The notes under the pieces were generated by a model that was not told the origin of the DNA, made no database searches, and saw nothing but the letters and a program-made list of their open reading frames with translations. From Desulfobacterales bacterium (GTDB lineage: Bacteria; Desulfobacterota; Desulfobacteria; Desulfobacterales; JASFBJ01), in contig JASFBJ010000068.1 in assembly GCA_030149585.1 (NCBI GenBank), forward strand, positions 1 to 13,503: a stretch of DNA of 13,503 nt, read 5' to 3'. Below, piece after piece: positions 1 to 6,937 of the stretch (positions are counted from its first letter, which is position 1; each line of letters begins with the position of its first letter). The translations under genes and the position numbers were made by a program.

Positions 1-1367
1 CCATCATAGGCGGGGGGCCGGGCGGATATGTGGCCGCAATTTGCGGAGCTCAACTTGGCGCGCAGGTAACCTTGATCGAAAAGGATACATTAGGAGGCAC
101 CTGTTTGAACCGCGGATGTATCCCGACTAAATCTCTGCTTCAATCAGCTAACATTCTTAAACAGATAGAAGCCGCCGATACTTTCGGCATCACAGCGGAA
201 AAGATCGCTCTTGATTTTTCAAAGGTGTGCAAGCGCAAACAACAGGTGGTACAACAACTGTTAAACGGCGTTAACTTCCTGATGAAAAAAAACAGGATAA
301 ACGTTATCAACGGAACCGCGACCATTGTTGAACCAGGGCGGGTAAAAGTAACCGGTAATGAAAATATGATAATTGAAACGGATCAAATAATAATAGCAAC
401 AGGTTCAAAGCAGGCTTTGATTCCGATTAAAGGCGCTAACAAAGAAGGCGTCATCAATAGCGACGAGGCCCTTGCAATGGAACGGCTTCCTGAAAGTATG
501 ATTATTATAGGCGGCGGTGTCATAGGGCTTGAATTTGCTCAAATCTTTCATGGATTCAAGACACGTGTCGCTGTTATCGGGAGGGCTCCGCAGTTGTTGC
601 GGTCGGAAGATGCCGAAATTGCGCAAATGTTGGAAAAAATTTTAAGAAAAGAAGGGATCGATATTTATACGGGCGCTGAAGTAAAAAGGATAGAAACGGA
701 TAAACAAGGATATAAAACAGTCTTTTTTAATGCCGGCGATAAAGAAAACAAACTTGCGGCCGGCACGGTGTTAATTGCCGCGGGACGGCGAGCGTGCACT
801 GAAAATATCGGATTGAAAAAACTTGGTATCTCTTTAAAAAAAGGCTTCATTGTCGTCAATAAGAAGATGGAAACAAATATAAAAAATATTTACGCAATCG
901 GCGATGTGACCGGAAATCCCATGCTGGCGCACAAAGCAATGGCTGAGGGCAGATGCGCGGCGCAAAATGCAATCGGCATAGATTCCAAAATCGATTATAA
1001 AGCAGTGCCCAGATGTATATATACCTCTCCTGAGATAGCTTCTGTTGGATTGACCGAAAAGGAAGCTTTAGAAAAATACGACGGTATCAAGATTGGAAAA
1101 TTTCCTTTTAGAGCTAACGGGAAAGCATTGATACTGGATAAAACAGAGGGTATGGTAAAGTATATTGTTGAATCAAAGTATGACGAGGTGCTTGGTGTTG
1201 AAATTATAGGCCATAACGCCACGGAAATGATTGCAGAAGCTGTTTTAGGAATACATCTTGAGGCTACTGTTAATGATTTTGCTTTAGCTGTTCACGCGCA
1301 TCCAACATTATCGGAAACCATAATGGAAGCTGCTTTAGGCACAAATGGAAAATCCATTCATATTTGA
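1..1367 (+). CDS. lpdA: Dihydrolipoyl dehydrogenase (E3), 5'-partial
   Basis: FAD- and NAD-dependent flavoprotein that reoxidises protein-bound dihydrolipoamide in 2-oxoacid dehydrogenase or glycine cleavage complexes. The gene runs in from the left edge: the frame is open from base 3 and begins inside the FAD-binding fold (IIGGGPGGY), so only about six to eight residues should be missing. The redox-active disulfide motif GGTCLNRGCIPTK is intact, with Cys codons at 102-104 and 117-119. A second dinucleotide fold (IIGGGVIGLEFA) lies near 500-540, the YAIGDVTG FAD motif near 890-910, and the C-terminal catalytic HAHPTLSE dyad has His at 1299-1301 and Glu at 1314-1316. About 460 residues in total is the normal family length. 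The GTG at base 30 is internal, not the start. A terminator follows 110 bases after the stop, so this gene ends its own transcript. Which lipoyl complex it serves cannot be told, because the upstream genes are outside the window. Confidence 0.96.
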   Translation, partial: IIGGGPGGYVAAICGAQLGAQVTLIEKDTLGGTCLNRGCIPTKSLLQSANILKQIEAADTFGITAEKIALDFSKVCKRKQQVVQQLLNGVNFLMKKNRINVINGTATIVEPGRVKVTGNENMIIETDQIIIATGSKQALIPIKGANKEGVINSDEALAMERLPESMIIIGGGVIGLEFAQIFHGFKTRVAVIGRAPQLLRSEDAEIAQMLEKILRKEGIDIYTGAEVKRIETDKQGYKTVFFNAGDKENKLAAGTVLIAAGRRACTENIGLKKLGISLKKGFIVVNKKMETNIKNIYAIGDVTGNPMLAHKAMAEGRCAAQNAIGIDSKIDYKAVPRCIYTSPEIASVGLTEKEALEKYDGIKIGKFPFRANGKALILDKTEGMVKYIVESKYDEVLGVEIIGHNATEMIAEAVLGIHLEATVNDFALAVHAHPTLSETIMEAALGTNGKSIHI

Positions 1368-1476
1368 ATAAAAATCAGATCTCTCCATAATTGGGCCCGA
1401 ATTCTATGAGAAAAGCACCTCCGTAGCTCCTATAAAATAACCTAATTTGTTGAAAATTAAGAGATTGAATTTGATT

Positions 1477-1507
1477 AAGGCGGTCTGCCATGGACCGCCT
1501 TTTTTTA
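1477..1507 (+). terminator. Rho-independent terminator after lpdA
   Basis: A perfect 9-bp stem (AAGGCGGTC 1477-1485 with GACCGCCTT 1493-1501) closes a 7-base loop and runs into a T-rich tract (seven T from 1500, then ATTTTTATTT). It separates lpdA from the phosphonate-related genes. The 1368-1476 stretch shows nothing else recognisable. Confidence 0.9.
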
Positions 1508-1552
1508 TTTTTATTTCACGTCGTGAGAACTGCAAAATTCCAATATTTACTA

Positions 1553-1610
1553 TACAAAAAAATTAACATTTTTCTCATTAAGCCTAAACATTGAGATGGT
1601 TAAGTAAAAT
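1553..1610 (+). promoter_or_regulatory. Candidate Pho-box promoter upstream of the hydrolase gene
   Basis: Four 7-base units start at 1563, 1574, 1585 and 1596 (TTAACAT, CTCATTA, TAAACAT, ATGGTTA), each separated by 4 bases. This exact 11-base period is the geometry of PhoB/PhoP binding sites (7-base direct repeats, 4-base spacers). A TAAAAT at 1605-1610 sits 13 bases after the third unit and could be the -10 box. A closely related copy lies at 2596-2645 before phnM; 32 of the 40 aligned core positions agree. The similarity and spacing are visible in the sequence; binding by a phosphate regulator is inferred from spacing, from unit similarity to TTAACA/CTGTCAT half sites, and from the genes downstream. 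Confidence 0.55.
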
Positions 1611-1655
1611 AAAAAAGAAGTTATTACCTAAACCATTTTAATAAGGGGGGAAAAA

Positions 1656-2534
1656 TTGAATAAAACCATTCTTATAATTATTGATGGATGCCGTTCCGAT
1701 GCTTTGGAGCAGGCAAAAACTCCGAATATTGATTATATGATCGAAAACGGCGCGCATACCTTGAACGCCCGGACTGTGACTCCTTCTATTACACTGCCTG
1801 CCCATTTTAGCATCTTCACATCTTTGCCGCCGATAGCGCATAATGTGCTTACCAATACCGGATCTCCCAGCCCGTCATCCACAGCAAGAAGCATTATAGA
1901 TGTTGTAAAAGATTTCGGTAAAAAAACCGCAGCTTTTTACTCCTGGGAGTATTTTAGAAACCTTTCAATGCCAGGCTCCCTTGACTACTCACAATTCATA
2001 AACAGCGGCTCTGTGGAAAGCCGCGATATTGAAGTTGCTCAGGCCGCCGCCGGTTATCTGCGATCCAGCAGCCCCGACTTCTGTTTTGTTTATTTTGAGG
2101 GAACCGATATTGCCGGACACAGGTCAGGTTTTATGTCGGTTCCATACCTTGACGCCATTGAAACCGCGGATACAGCGCTTGGCATTATTTTAAATGAGCT
2201 GGAAAGAGCAAATCTGTCTGATAGTTATAGTATCATCTTGCACAGTGATCATGGCGGTATCAATAATCATCATTTGGAAAATACGCCGGAGGTAATGACT
2301 ATTCCATGGGTTGCGGTTGGTTCTGGAGTGAGACAAAAACACATAATTACAGATAATGTGAATATTATTGATACAGCACCGACTCTTGCCGGTTTAATGA
2401 ATATTCCAGTGCACCATACATGGCAGGGACGGGCTATAAGTGAAATATTCAAACCAAATGATTTAGAAATAATGCAATTTGACTTTTTGCCCTCTGAACT
2501 TGACAAGAGCTCCTTTATTCACAGCAATTTATAA
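1656..2534 (+). CDS. Alkaline-phosphatase-superfamily (nucleotide pyrophosphatase/phosphodiesterase-type) hydrolase
   Basis: 292-residue metal-dependent hydrolase of the type I phosphodiesterase/nucleotide pyrophosphatase branch. The two-metal site is readable: Asp10 in IIIDGCRSD, the nucleophile Thr46 in SITLPAHFS, Asp151 and His155 in EGTDIAGH, Asp198 and His199 in HSDHGG, and His205 or His206 as the remaining ligand before MTIPWVAVGSG. The start is TTG at 1656, supported by an AGGGGGG Shine-Dalgarno 5 bases upstream and by the protein beginning directly with the first beta strand. No signal peptide is present, so it should act in the cytoplasm, unlike the periplasmic alkaline phosphatases. 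It is short for the family and probably lacks cap insertions. It has its own Pho-box-like promoter and precedes phnM by 185 bases, which points to a phosphate ester, diphosphate or phosphonate (compare phosphonoacetate hydrolase, same superfamily) as substrate. The exact substrate is unknown. Confidence 0.85.
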   Translation: MNKTILIIIDGCRSDALEQAKTPNIDYMIENGAHTLNARTVTPSITLPAHFSIFTSLPPIAHNVLTNTGSPSPSSTARSIIDVVKDFGKKTAAFYSWEYFRNLSMPGSLDYSQFINSGSVESRDIEVAQAAAGYLRSSSPDFCFVYFEGTDIAGHRSGFMSVPYLDAIETADTALGIILNELERANLSDSYSIILHSDHGGINNHHLENTPEVMTIPWVAVGSGVRQKHIITDNVNIIDTAPTLAGLMNIPVHHTWQGRAISEIFKPNDLEIMQFDFLPSELDKSSFIHSNL

Positions 2535-2595
2535 TAATAGATACTCTTTTCTCAGCCCTGTTTTTAATACAGAGTAAATCAGCATTGATCAATTT

Positions 2596-2645
2596 TACAA
2601 AAAACTAACTTTTTCCTCATTAAGCGCAAACATTGATGTGGTTTA
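2596..2645 (+). promoter_or_regulatory. Candidate Pho-box upstream of phnM
   Basis: Second copy of the element at 1553-1603. The 7-base units start at 2605, 2616, 2627 and 2638 (CTAACTT, CTCATTA, CAAACAT, GTGGTTT), again at exact 11-base intervals and preceded by the same TACAAAAAA run. Conservation between the two copies is highest in the second and third units. The -10 box is less clear than in the first copy; AT-rich candidates lie at 2642-2660. It would drive the phnM-phnC (and probably phnD-phnE-TIM barrel) unit. Confidence 0.5.
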
Positions 2646-2719
2646 AAAACCAGCAATTATTAAAAATAAATTTTGAAATTATCTTATTTAATTTGATTAG
2701 TTAAAAGGTATCAACAGGT

Positions 2720-3880
2720 ATGGGAAAAAGCGTTTGTTTATATGGAGGGCCTTTATTTGATGGGGAAAAACTCTTAGAAAGGGGAGTAATTATTTTTGAC
2801 AGGCAGGAAATTAAATCAATAAATGAAGGTGACTGCGGCAAAAGAGCTGATTATTCAATAGATGTTAAAGGAAAACTCATTGCACCCGGGCTTGTTGATC
2901 TTCATTCAGATGCCCTGGAAAAGTGCATTGAAATCAGACCCGGTGTCTTTTTTGATGCTGAATTTGCCTTGCAAAATCTCGACAGAAGGCTTGCTGTTTG
3001 CGGAATTACCACCTTTTGCAATGCCATAAGCTTTGCCGAAGATGAGTTTGGACTTCGCTCCTGCGATGAAGCAGAAGAGCTGGTTCATCTGATTCACAAA
3101 TTTAATAAATCCGATGATGCCGGTGTTAATCATCTTATTCACGCTCGTTTTGAGATAAGCAATCCTAAAGCAGAGTCTGTTCTGACACGGCTAATCAATG
3201 AAAACCTGATAGATATGGTTTCGATTATGGATCATACCCCTGGTCAGGGACAGTTTAAGACAATTGAATCATATATAGCTTATCACACAGGGACGTATAA
3301 GGTTACACCTCAGCAGATCAGTGTGCTGCTTGAACAAAAATCGGCAAGTAAAGAGGAAACTGTAAAACAGGTCATCAGCATGGGGCAACTTGTCAAAAAA
3401 GCCGGTATACCATTTTTAAGCCATGATGATGATACAAAAGAAAAGGTCTCTTTTGTGAAAAACACAGGCGTTGATGCAAGTGAATTTCCGGTTTCCATGG
3501 AGGCCGCTAAAACAGCCAAAAAATATAATATGGGAGTCTTTATGGGCGCTCCGAATCTAATTCGCGATTGTTCATCAAACAACCATTTAAAAGCATCAGA
3601 GGCTTTGTTAAGCGGAGTATGTGATGCGCTGGTAAGTGATTATTGTCCTGAGTGCCTCCTGCAAGTCCCTTTTATTGCAAGCAAAAGGCATCTCCTTGAT
3701 CTGCAAGAGACCCTGAAATTAGTTACCTCCACCCCAGGGGATTATCTCAAAAAAAGAAGTAAATCCGGAAGGCTTGTTATCAATGCCCCGGCTGATCTGA
3801 TTATAGTAGATCATGCCGGACCATGGATAAGGACAGCTCAAACATGGGTATCCGGCAGGTGTGTTTATAATTCAAACTGA
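2720..3880 (+). CDS. phnM: PhnM-type amidohydrolase (alpha-D-ribose 1-methylphosphonate 5-triphosphate diphosphatase family)
   Basis: 386-residue member of the amidohydrolase superfamily. In the C-P lyase pathway PhnM removes pyrophosphate from ribose 1-alkylphosphonate 5-triphosphate before PhnJ cuts the C-P bond. The signature is clear: the small N-terminal beta domain, then GLVDLHSD with metal ligands His62 and Asp64, CGITTFCNA, MDHTPGQGQF at 170-179, SHDDDT at 234-239, FMGAPNLIRD, and SDYCPECLL from 306. These match E. coli PhnM landmarks in order and spacing, and the length is close to the usual 378. The ATG at 2720 has only a weak ribosome site (AAAAGG far upstream, CAGG close by). It is followed 26 bases later by phnC. 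The C-P lyase core genes are not in this window, so the enzyme either works with a core encoded elsewhere or has another substrate. Confidence 0.93.
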   Translation: MGKSVCLYGGPLFDGEKLLERGVIIFDRQEIKSINEGDCGKRADYSIDVKGKLIAPGLVDLHSDALEKCIEIRPGVFFDAEFALQNLDRRLAVCGITTFCNAISFAEDEFGLRSCDEAEELVHLIHKFNKSDDAGVNHLIHARFEISNPKAESVLTRLINENLIDMVSIMDHTPGQGQFKTIESYIAYHTGTYKVTPQQISVLLEQKSASKEETVKQVISMGQLVKKAGIPFLSHDDDTKEKVSFVKNTGVDASEFPVSMEAAKTAKKYNMGVFMGAPNLIRDCSSNNHLKASEALLSGVCDALVSDYCPECLLQVPFIASKRHLLDLQETLKLVTSTPGDYLKKRSKSGRLVINAPADLIIVDHAGPWIRTAQTWVSGRCVYNSN

Positions 3881-3906
3881 TAAATATATGAAAGGAGTAA
3901 AAAAAA

Positions 3907-4743
3907 ATGGGGCAAAAAATTTCAATAAAAACAAAACATCGAGACGGACCTGTACTACGTACAAAGGGCCTTGGCAAAACTTATCCCAATGGGACCAAGG
4001 CGTTAAAGGATGTAGATTTTACACTTCATAGCGATGAATTTGTATCTGTTATTGGTTCCTCCGGAGCCGGCAAATCGACTTTTCTTCGCTGTTTAAACCG
4101 ATTGATCAGACCAACGGAAGGAATGATTGAACTTCAGGGAAAAAATATTACCTATGGAAACGGGAATGGATTAAAACAGGTAAGACAGCAAGTGGGAATG
4201 ATCTTTCAGCAGTTTAATTTAATACCAAGGCTTTCAGTTCTAAGCAATGTTCTTGCAGGAAGACTTCGCTTCAACCAGAAGCATATATCATATGGAACAT
4301 CAATAATCAGGCTGTTCCCAAAATTAGAAAAGGAGATAGCTTTTGAATGTCTTAAACAGGTTGGTATTGAACACCTGGCTTTTCAGCGAGCAGATACCTT
4401 ATCCGGGGGGCAGCAACAGCGAGTAGCTATTGCGCGGACTCTTGCCCAGGAGCCGAAAGTCTTTCTTGCTGATGAACCCATATCCAGCCTTGATCCCCAC
4501 AGCGCAGAAAAGGTAATGGAAATTTTGCTTCAGATCAACCAGGACCAAAAAATTCCAGTTATTATAAACCTGCACCATATTGATTTTGCACTGCGTTACG
4601 GCAGGCGGATTATAGGAATGGCGGATGGGGAGATAATTTTCGATGGAAAGGGAAAGGATATAACACAGGATATAGTAGACTGGATTTATCAGGGACAGGA
4701 AGAAGAAAAATGCAAAGCAGAGAGGATTCGCGCATATGCGTGA
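3907..4743 (+). CDS. phnC: Phosphonate ABC transporter ATP-binding protein PhnC
   Basis: ATPase that energises import by PhnDE at the inner membrane face. Walker A GSSGAGKST lies at 50-58, the Q-loop in MIFQQFNLI, the ABC signature LSGGQQQR from 165, Walker B VFLADEP from 185 and the switch histidine in INLHHIDFA. The PhnC-specific look (SSGAGKSTFLRCLNRLIRPTEG and NVLAGRL) together with phnD and phnE downstream sets it apart from other importer ATPases. 278 residues is slightly longer than typical because of about 15 extra N-terminal residues before the first strand. The ATG at 3907 has a strong AAAGGAG 10 bases upstream. It sits 26 bases after phnM, so the two are cotranscribed. Confidence 0.95.
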   Translation: MGQKISIKTKHRDGPVLRTKGLGKTYPNGTKALKDVDFTLHSDEFVSVIGSSGAGKSTFLRCLNRLIRPTEGMIELQGKNITYGNGNGLKQVRQQVGMIFQQFNLIPRLSVLSNVLAGRLRFNQKHISYGTSIIRLFPKLEKEIAFECLKQVGIEHLAFQRADTLSGGQQQRVAIARTLAQEPKVFLADEPISSLDPHSAEKVMEILLQINQDQKIPVIINLHHIDFALRYGRRIIGMADGEIIFDGKGKDITQDIVDWIYQGQEEEKCKAERIRAYA

Positions 4744-4751
4744 GTGATTTA

Positions 4752-4776
4752 GCAGCGGCTTCAAAGTCCCCGCTGC
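4752..4776 (+). promoter_or_regulatory. Intercistronic hairpin between phnC and phnD
   Basis: A perfect 7-bp stem (GCAGCGG 4752-4758 with CCGCTGC 4770-4776) and an 11-base loop start 8 bases after the phnC stop. No T tract follows, so it is not a classic terminator. Such hairpins often stabilise or process transcripts so that the binding protein is made in excess over the ATPase; that role is inferred. Confidence 0.45.
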
Positions 4777-4839
4777 AAGCAGGATTAAAATAATAACTTA
4801 TCGGATATATATAGAAAAGACGTCAATTATATAATTTGG

Positions 4840-4865
4840 CGTGTGATTTGAACGTGTGATTTGAA
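4840..4865 (+). repeat. Two tandem 13-bp repeats upstream of phnD
   Basis: The unit CGTGTGATTTGAA occurs twice back to back (4840-4852, 4853-4865), 46 bases before the phnD start. A TATAAT at 4830-4835 lies just upstream, without a convincing -35. The pair could be an operator for a phnD-proximal promoter or a simple slippage duplication. The sequence does not resemble the Pho-box units upstream of phnM. Confidence 0.8.
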
Positions 4866-4911
4866 ATAGATTAAATAGATTTAATAAATTATAAAATAAA
4901 GGAGAAAAGAA

Positions 4912-5796
4912 ATGTTAAAAAAAAGATTTTTTATGATGCTGAGTATGTGTGTTGTTTTTATAATGTTCGCAGCAACTTTTGCCGGTGCCAACCCTTCGGA
5001 CTGGCCGAAGAAAGTTCGTATCGGGCTTATTCCTACTGAGGGAGGAGCGGATATTATCGCACGTTTTAAACCGCTCATTAATCATCTGGAATCTGTTCTC
5101 GGAATTGAGGTTGAAGGAAAAAGTGCTTCGGACTATGCCGGGATCATCACGGCAATGACTCATAAACACATAGAATTTGCCTATTTCGGCCCTAAAAGTT
5201 ACACAGACGCCGCAAATAAGGCAAATGCCCAGGCCGTGGCGCTTGAAATGGGTGAATCCGGCCAGAAGGGCTATTACGGCGTCATCATCTCAAAAAAGGG
5301 ATCAGGAATTAAAACTCTGGAGCAGGCAAAGGGGCATGTTTTTGCCTTCAATGACCCCAATTCCACTTCCGGGTATCTGGTTCCAATGGTTTTATTCAAG
5401 CGAGACCTCAAAGTGGAACCAAAGCAATATTTCAGCCATGTAAAATGGTCAGGTTCTCATGGGGCGTCTATCCTTGGCGTCAAACACGGCACCATTGAAG
5501 TTGCTTCCACCAATGATATTGATCTAAGGCGCATGTCTGAAAAGGGGCAGGTGAGTATGGATGATTTTAATATCCTGTGGACGTCGGACCTCATTCCCGG
5601 ATCACCAATGTGTGTGCGCGGAGATATGCCGGAGAGTCTAAAGGCTGCCTTTTGCGGTGCATTGATGATGTTTAACAGTGATAAAATGGGACTTCAGAAG
5701 CTTCAAATCGGTGGTTATGTGCACTGTGATGACAGCACCTATGATCCAATCCGCTATCTCAAAAAGTTAAAGGCTGAGTTGAAAGGGAAAAAATAG
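4912..5796 (+). CDS. phnD: Phosphonate ABC transporter substrate-binding protein PhnD
   Basis: 294-residue periplasmic binding protein of the phosphate/phosphite/phosphonate-binding family. A Sec signal peptide (charged MLKKR, hydrophobic core, AGA at 24-26) predicts cleavage after residue 26. No valid lipobox is present, so it should be soluble in the periplasm. The family pocket motif DPNSTSG lies at 148-154, where the Ser and Thr hydroxyls hold the phosphonate group in known structures, followed by GSHGAS with His183. DYAGIITAM and YFGP motifs lie earlier, and LIPGSPM near the C-terminus. The residues that would read the organic part of the ligand differ from E. coli PhnD (YFGP rather than WYGN), so specificity for 2-aminoethylphosphonate should not be assumed. 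The start ATG has AAAGGAG 7 bases upstream. It is one base from phnE. Confidence 0.93.
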   Translation: MLKKRFFMMLSMCVVFIMFAATFAGANPSDWPKKVRIGLIPTEGGADIIARFKPLINHLESVLGIEVEGKSASDYAGIITAMTHKHIEFAYFGPKSYTDAANKANAQAVALEMGESGQKGYYGVIISKKGSGIKTLEQAKGHVFAFNDPNSTSGYLVPMVLFKRDLKVEPKQYFSHVKWSGSHGASILGVKHGTIEVASTNDIDLRRMSEKGQVSMDDFNILWTSDLIPGSPMCVRGDMPESLKAAFCGALMMFNSDKMGLQKLQIGGYVHCDDSTYDPIRYLKKLKAELKGKK

Positions 5797-5797
5797 G

Positions 5798-6907
5798 ATG
5801 CATAATGAGACAACCTTAGATGATTTTGCGCCAAAATTAACCCCTCAACGCAGGATTATCCTGGCTGCCATGGGAATATCCATGGCAGCTATACTGATCT
5901 TCAGTTATATTTGGTGTGACATAAATCCTTTTAAAATCTGGAATAAAAGGCAGAACGCCTTTGAATATCTTTTTGGGCACCAGATATCTGAAATGGACGC
6001 AAAGACAGCATTAAGGCAGGCAAAACGACTTCCGGATATCATGGCTTTCGAAGATGCGCGTTTCCAAATCAGAAAGGAGTATGAAACCCTTCCCATTAAA
6101 GAAAGGCCGCAGCGAAGCAAACAGGATAAAGCAGCTCAAAGCCTTGCAAAAGAGATATTGGCCAGGCAAAAACCCCATGAACGGGAAAAGATCGTTCAGG
6201 AAGAATATATTCGTCTTCTTGACGAAAAAAGGGGTGGATTTTTTCCACCTGAGACTGATTCTTCCAGAGTAAAATTATACTCGGTAGCACTTTTGGAAAC
6301 AGTTATGATGGCTATATGGGGGAGCCTCCTTGCCGTTATTGCAGCTATTCCTTTTTCGCTTTTTGCTGCCAAAAATATTCTGGAAATCATTGCGCCCGGA
6401 GACAGCCGTTTTCATCGCACTCTTCGATGGATATCATATTTTGTGGTAAGGCGTTCTCTTGATGCTGCCCGGGGCTTTAATGAGTTTGTTATGGCGCTCA
6501 TGTTTGTGGCAATTATCGGCCTGGGGCCTTTTGCCGGCATCCTGGCGCTGTTTATTCATACTACAGGCATACTTGGAAAAGTTTTCAGCGAAGCAATTGA
6601 GGCAATAGAACCAGGGCAGGCGGAAGCAATTATTTCCACCGGAGGGAACACCGGTCAGATCATCTCTTTTGCCGTAATTCCGCAGGTTATGCCGACCATA
6701 GTCAGCTATAGCCTGTTGAGATTCGAGTCAAATGTTCGCAGTGCCACAATTCTTGGCTTTTGCGGTGCAGGCGGAATCGGGTTTTTGATGTTTGATAAAT
6801 TAAATGGATATCTTTATCGCGAGGTCTGCACCATGATGATCATGGTAATAATTTCTGTCAGTATTATAGATTTTTTATGCGGTAAGCTAAGAAACCATTT
6901 TATATAG
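5798..6907 (+). CDS. phnE: Phosphonate ABC transporter permease PhnE, long form
   Basis: 369-residue inner-membrane permease that pairs with PhnC. The first membrane segment spans about 20-39. It is followed by a charged helical stretch (about 66-145, rich in Lys, Arg, Glu and Gln) that common PhnE proteins of 260-280 residues lack. The conserved transport core starts near 160 (GGFFPPETDSSR, then ALLETVMMAIWGSLLAVIAA) and contains RSLDAARGFNEFV, the FVAIIGLGPFAG segment, an EAA-type coupling loop (EAIEPGQAEAIISTGG) and GFCGAGGIGF. The ATG at 5798 is one base after the phnD stop, which implies translational coupling, with GAAAGGG upstream inside phnD. From memory, a PhnE subfamily with a comparable insertion and the GGFFPPET junction exists, so this is probably a genuine variant rather than a misassembly. 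Confidence 0.93.
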   Translation: MHNETTLDDFAPKLTPQRRIILAAMGISMAAILIFSYIWCDINPFKIWNKRQNAFEYLFGHQISEMDAKTALRQAKRLPDIMAFEDARFQIRKEYETLPIKERPQRSKQDKAAQSLAKEILARQKPHEREKIVQEEYIRLLDEKRGGFFPPETDSSRVKLYSVALLETVMMAIWGSLLAVIAAIPFSLFAAKNILEIIAPGDSRFHRTLRWISYFVVRRSLDAARGFNEFVMALMFVAIIGLGPFAGILALFIHTTGILGKVFSEAIEAIEPGQAEAIISTGGNTGQIISFAVIPQVMPTIVSYSLLRFESNVRSATILGFCGAGGIGFLMFDKLNGYLYREVCTMMIMVIISVSIIDFLCGKLRNHFI

Positions 6908-6937
6908 CAGCCGTTTTTTTACATAGAGGTGTGTAAA

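Noticed and set aside
2560..2574. CTGT...ACAG hairpin as terminator of the hydrolase gene
   Set aside because: Only a 4-bp stem and no T tract on the correct side.
4399..4764. 121-codon minus-strand ORF opposite phnC
   Set aside because: It is a shadow of the phnC coding frame, has no domain features and covers conserved ABC motifs on the other strand.
5177..5443. 88-codon + strand ORF inside phnD
   Set aside because: It overlaps the conserved PhnD pocket motif in another frame; low-complexity shadow.
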